Part shown: piece by piece, positions 58,905 through 64,000 of the stretch
How the letters are laid out: every line of letters starts with the position of its first letter
Position numbering within the stretch: position 1 is the first letter of the stretch
NCBI GenBank assembly: GCA_028554795.2
Contig: CM068828.1
Coordinates: 16,500,630-16,564,629 of the forward strand
Reading direction: 5' to 3'
DNA: 64,000 nt
DNA from: Sinohyriopsis cumingii
Lineage: Eukaryota > Mollusca > Bivalvia > Unionida > Unionidae
Made by a program: the position numbers and the translations under genes
Notes under the pieces: generated by a model
Database searches by the model: none
Told to the model about the DNA's origin: nothing
What the model saw: the letters and a program-made list of their open reading frames with translations, nothing else

Positions 58905-59965
58905 GGCCATAAAGGAGTTGATGTCCAAATTTCATGAGACACATTACTTCTGGTTCTCATAATTTAAGTAAAACACACAATAGTTCTGGTACTCCTAATT
59001 AGAGAACAACACTCAGTAGTTCTGGTACTCAGATCAAAGCACAACATAGTAGTTCTGGTATTCCTAATTAAAGTAAAACACCAGCGGTTCGGGCACACAT
59101 AATTGAAGTACAACACACAATAGTTCTAGGACCCCTAATTAAAGCATAAATTATGAAAAGTCAGTTTGAATTGATATATAGACTAATACAGACCATCATA
59201 ATCATCTTAGTTGTCGTCAACATTGTCGTTAGTTACATCTACTATCATACTATTTTTAATTTGTTTCTTGTGAAAGATGAGTCAAGTGTACATGTATTGT
59301 TGTTGAACTGCATTTGTAAGAGTACAATTGGGCGTCACCTTTATTGAACTGCTTTTAGCGTACGGGCATAATAATGTACCCGCCACGTTACGATGTAAAT
59401 AAAATGGTGTGCATTACAATATTGGAGTGTCATTCCTAATTCTATGAAAGACAAAATTTTATTTCTGATGATGAAAAATAGAACTTATTTACATCCAAGC
59501 TAGTTTTTAATCACGTGTAATTAATACCTTTAGATGACGTATTGACGTTTGTTGCCCTATGGTGTCTGTATTGATCTTTAAGTCCTTGTTAGCTAAACCA
59601 GGGATCACCTAAATAAACGTTGCTTCTAACGTCCATTTAATGTTATAGAAGTTGCCAAAAAATGTTTGTATAAAAGATAACATAGATAATAATTGTATAA
59701 TAAAACATATGTTATTCATAACCACACACTAATCTATCTTAATATTTTTCATATCGAGTTTTAACGCTGATAATTAAGGATAAAGTTCGCCACAATAGTA
59801 TACCATGTACAGGGGCGACCATTTCTGACATTCGATATACTTCTTAGTAAAGGGAGCTGTTTTTTAATTATCAGGCTATTACAAATCACATAGTTAAGCA
59901 CGTGTTAACATCTGACGAAAATGGTCAGATAGAACAGTTTCATCTGACAATCAATAGATCAATGT
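58905..59965. other. Copy-2-specific segment with a ~35-bp repeat
   Basis: About 1.05 kb not found in copy 1. It includes a ~35-bp repeat at about 58960-59140 (TAGTTCTGGTACTCCTAATT, AAAGCACAACACA). No gene recognised; a 64-codon frame at 59153-59347 has a hydrophobic stretch but no other support. Confidence 0.6.
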
Positions 59966-60591
59966 AAATTATTTATAGGCTTTCAAGCAAATACATACCT
60001 TTATTAGCTAAAGGTACTATATTTGTTCAAGCCATTGGATAATTTTCCCAATCATTCAAAATATACGACCTAAATATTTGTATTCCTCTAGAACATCAAT
60101 ATAGGCATGTCATAAAAGACCAATGTGGCAAGGGGACGCCATCGGCAGAGAGAGAGAGAGAGAGAGAGAGATTTTGATACTTTCACCACTAATTAATGAT
60201 GGGGTGAACAAATAATAACACACATTAGTGTGTTTCATGAATATTGCAATTTTAATCCGATATGTTTAGAGCAATAGACAACGCATGTCTTTATTTCTCT
60301 CAGTTTAAATGGGAGGGATGTATGCCAATGTTTTACACATTGGAAAATTAACGCTATACCATTATCTTCTCTCACTGTATGCACGCTATGTATGTATGTA
60401 TGTATGTATTTTTGTATGTATGTATGTATGTAGCGACTAAAAACATTTCATCACCATAGAGCCTAGATGGAGCCAACTGAAAGTAAAATCAATAACTATA
60501 AAAATGAAGAATTGCACAATCACCCTGTTTTCGTATTGAAGTTTGATTTATATGACATGATATATGATAACACACAAACACACACAGCAAT

Positions 60592-60606
60592 CATAATTGC
60601 TTTGGT
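60592..60606. other. Empty SINE integration site in copy 2
   Basis: A single CATAATTGCTTTGGT in the same context (CACACAGCAAT before, AATGTACGCCACAC after) that is duplicated around SINE-A in copy 1. Confidence 0.95.
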
Positions 60607-60780
60607 AATGTACGCCACACATGCTTGTTAGCTATTCGCTCAATTTCGTCAACCACTTTGTCTGTATGGTCATGCAACGTCACGTGCGCATTCACGTGAA
60701 TCACTTATATGTAAATCCATAAAAAGTAAATTGTGGTTATAACGACCCACTGTTCTTGCTAAGTTGGCTATGTCAAGCTT

Positions 60781-61020
60781 CTGGTTGTTGTTATAGGGTT
60801 TAACGCCCTTTTTCAGCACAAGATAGGTTATACATGGTGGCCAGTATAAAGGATGGAGGAAGAACCCGGTAAAACCTCTGAAAGAACCACCTACCCACGA
60901 GAGACTAAGCTTTCCCACATACCCACATTGACCGAACCCGAGGCTCGAACCCACGCAGACAGAAGTGAGATTGCAAGTATTCGTTACGGTTAGCGCATTA
61001 GACCACTTGGCCACTCGGCC
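60781..61020 (-). mobile_element. SINE-C copy in duplication copy 2
   Basis: Partner of 49921-50155, with the head next to a poly-C run at 61019-61030. The minus-strand frame across it is not a gene. Confidence 0.85.
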
Positions 61021-61693
61021 CCCCCCCCCCCATTACTTCTGGAATGTGTACCGTACACAGGCGAGAAATATCATTCAGTATAATGTCCTACTGGTATATT
61101 CCGGACACATACCTTCTAATTTATATAAAAAAAATATTTTAATCATTTGAATTGATTTCATGAATGGGAAATACAGTAACAACTATTTTACTCAATATTT
61201 CACTCACTTCCTCTTATTCTTATTTTCGTTTTCGTTTGTGTGCTTTCTTAGTTAAGGGCAAGTGTTATTCTAGTCCAGATTTTGTTTAATGCATTGAGTT
61301 TGTTTAGCTGATTGGGACCAGTTTATTTCTAGTCCAGATTTAGACAAATCCATTTTGATTGTGTGCGTTCTTTGACTGGGACGTGTGAAATTCTAGTCAG
61401 ATTTAGATGTCTGCATTGTGTTTGTTTGCTTTCCTTGATCGGGACGAGTGTACTTGTAGTCTAGATTTGGACATTTGCAGTGTGTGTGTGTGTGTGTGTG
61501 TGTGCATGTGTAAGACTGTTTGATGACTGGGTCTTGTGAAATTCTTGTTCGGTTTTGGACTATTATTTTATTGACTTCTACGATAAATGTATGGCGAGGA
61601 TACCAATTTTCTTTTGCATATTAAATAATGTAAGAAATAATGTTTCTACAAAATTCAGTCGTGTTGATCTCTCTCTCTCTCTCTCCATGTTTG

Positions 61694-61724
<31 letters not shown>

Positions 61725-63323
61725 TTGTAACTAAGAGACATTACCTTTAACAAAGACCAGGACTAGCACCAAGAGTTGCATCTCCATTTGTAGTAAAATA
61801 TTCCTTCCACTAAACATTCCTTGTGAAAACAACAATGCGATTAAGAAAGGTTCTGAAATCTTGTATTATTCAACCAGTTTTCACATTACCAAAGCACCTT
61901 ATCCATCTAAAGCGACAATGTTCTCAGACGACAGAAATAAATCCCAGCCACTGCGATCTATCTACTTTCACTTTGGAAGGAAACCAACCGATACAAGACT
62001 AATATACCGATATATGTCACTGGTCTGTATACGAACCAACCATGTATTTAGCGTATTTTACAGGTAGGAGGACCCTACAAGCGTGTCAACATGTGTCTAA
62101 TAATGGTATGCCTCAGACGAGCTAAATATGTAGTAATACATAAACCAGGTCGAGTCCATTTAATATGGCCGCAGGTAAGGTAAATATGCATTAATACAAA
62201 CAACAGATCGAGTCCATCTGTTGATAGGGAATATATTGATTGTAAACAACCATGAGAAAGAAATTAGGCTAATCATTGCGGACTTCATGGTAGCTGTAAT
62301 ATATAGCCCAAAATGGTGAAGCGTCTCCAGTCCAGTCTTTACGTTGAATCCTAATTGTTTAGTTATATATTTGAATATACAACTTGTTCTCTACCCTCTC
62401 TTGTTCACAGTATGATATACCTTTCCAAAATTGCCTCTTAGACCAACCTACACTCATTCACAAAAGAAAATACTTTCTAGTGTATCAAATGTCTCTTAAA
62501 ACATTATGAACTTAATACGTTAAGTAAAACGGAGGTAAATATCAGATTTGAAGAGAATCCAATCAATACACTCTAAGATTTTCTGACTGCAAATTACTAA
62601 AGACTTGGAAATATTGCGACTGCATATCACAATAGACTTTGAGATATAGCGATTGCATTTTACAATAGACTGAAATCTTTAGAATATATATTACAATAGA
62701 CTTTGAGATATTGTGACTGCATTTTACAATAGACTGAAATATTTAGAATATATATTACAATAGACTTTGAGATATTGTGACTGCATTTTACAATAGACTG
62801 AAATATTTCGAATGTATATCACAATAGACTTTGAGATATTACGACTGCATATCAATATATACTTCCTGCATTTTTGTGCAACATGTGGAAACCATTCCCA
62901 TAGGTTTGCCCACATCGTGGTTTGTTTTGTCACTAATCACTCTAGGCTTAAGTTTATGACATGCGACAAGTAGCCATTAAGTAAATTGAGTTAAGTCTCG
63001 GAAACATGATAAAGATTGAATGGCAATAGTTCACGGAATAATAATAATAATAATAATAACCATCATCATCATGATCATCATCATCATCTTTTTTTGCGCG
63101 TGCTTTCGCTTAACGCTGTGGACATTGGTATTCCATGTAAAATATCTCTTTCCTTAATGTTGTGGTTTTCAGGTTATTTGTAGTCGTTTTTAAATAATAC
63201 AGCTAACCCCACACAACACTTTATTATTGTATTTAAAAATGTATATGATTTTCTATGGACCAATCCGTCTGAGATAGAGATACTACTACTACTGCTACTA
63301 CAAATAATAATAATAATAGTATC

Positions 63324-63354
<31 letters not shown>

Positions 63355-64000
63355 TTATGTATATTTAATTTACATTGTTTGTTAAGTTTTAAATTCATTC
63401 TGTTCTATGGACAGTTGTATTTTGGAAATGATCTCGTCCTAAATCATTTTTTTATATATACCGGCCTTGAATCATTGATTTTGGTTTTGTAAACAACATC
63501 TTAATCTCCGTCTTAGTCAGGAACATTGGACATTCCCATTAAATGGTGTGTCTATATGTTGATTACCAAGTTTTATATGATACTTTTAGTAACAGACCGT
63601 CTAATTATTACTAAGATTTTAACTTGTAAACATTTGGAACCTTCCAGAATAAAATTTTCCATTAGGTAATATTTTATATTGATATAGAAAATGCTAATTG
63701 TGACCTGAGATCAAGTAGAAAACAATATAATCTTGTTTATGTAGAAATTATTCATTCGTGGTGTAAGATCTGAGCAGAATCAGTTGCACTATTGTTGTGT
63801 CCAATGTTTCATTTGGGCTTGAATTTATTGTTGCACTAGAATTTATTTATTCGAATTATTTAATTCAAGATTTTCTTCTCAGGAAATATGAAACTCTAAA
63901 AAAATAACATTCTTGGGAATAGAGACATGGATTCATGGTGAAATTCAAATAAGTATATATTCTTGAATTGTATTGTGTTTCAACCAAAGGCTGTTTACAG
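61021..64000. other. Rest of duplication copy 2; simple repeats only
   Basis: Mirrors 50156-52860, with (TG)n ~61479-61503, (TC)n ~61670-61720, an expanded ~64-bp repeat at 62590-62880 (TTGAGATATTGTGACTGCAT; copy 1 has about one and a half units at 51640-51715) and (ATA)n/(ATC)n tracts near 63040-63090 and 63300-63350. No gene recognised. Confidence 0.65.

Larger units (their letters stand above)
57256..64000 (+). repeat. Segmental duplication, copy 2 (runs off the window)
   Basis: Direct copy of 39363 onward, starting TCCTATGCACGTCGTAATAG. It lacks the Gypsy element, its ~0.7-kb surroundings and the SINE-A. It has its own extra ~1.05 kb at 58905-59965. By eye the copies are similar over several kb with scattered substitutions and small indels. 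The last bases match copy 1 near 52,860, so the duplicate continues beyond the window. Confidence 0.9.

Overview
The window is animal nuclear DNA, most likely from a marine mollusc. That assignment is an inference from the style of the tRNA-headed SINEs, the Gmr1-type Gypsy element and the aquatic-type Polinton; no species-diagnostic gene is present. It is AT-rich, full of microsatellites and minisatellites, and dominated by transposable elements. Most long open frames are by-products of short tandem repeats. There are no rRNA genes, intact tRNA genes, CRISPR arrays or bacterial operons.

Region 1 (1-12.7 kb) is repeat-rich: a SINE inserted into another SINE of the same family, two fragments of one LINE family on the minus strand, several minisatellites (45, 57, 27 and 29 bp units), and two copies of a second tRNA-related repeat bounded by microsatellites.

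Region 2 (12,724-22,592) is the most interesting part. It is a 9.9-kb Polinton/Maverick (adintovirus-like) element with ~222-bp terminal inverted repeats and a 5-6 bp target duplication. It carries recognisable but broken virion genes: an N-terminal half of a double-jelly-roll capsid-type protein, an adenain-like protease, a pX/pVI-like small protein, a fibre-like protein, a split penton-type minor capsid protein and a packaging ATPase. It also carries an integrase, a zinc-ribbon/PLA2-like protein, and an SF1 helicase C-terminus followed by an HNH domain. No protein-primed DNA polymerase B is seen. Each terminal repeat is itself an imperfect palindrome with two extra internal hairpins, a layout reminiscent of parvoviral ITRs.

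Region 3 (22.6-39.3 kb) holds the only convincing host gene: three minus-strand exons (33,785 to 27,679) encoding a WxxW-type extracellular domain, one membrane span and a cytoplasmic tail with a PPxY motif. Its 4.5-kb intron holds a hAT MITE and two SINEs. Upstream there are diverged tandem repeats and a SINE containing a second hAT MITE.

Region 4 (39.3-64 kb) is a large direct segmental duplication (about 39.36-53.16 kb and 57.26-64 kb, running off the window end). Copy 1 alone contains a young, apparently intact Gypsy LTR retrotransposon (40,760-47,583; LTRs identical by eye) whose integrase lies upstream of reverse transcriptase, the Gmr1-clade order. Copy 1 alone also contains a SINE whose empty site survives in copy 2. 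A 1.57-kb solo LTR related to the Gypsy LTR lies between the two copies. Together these nested events give a relative chronology of the locus.
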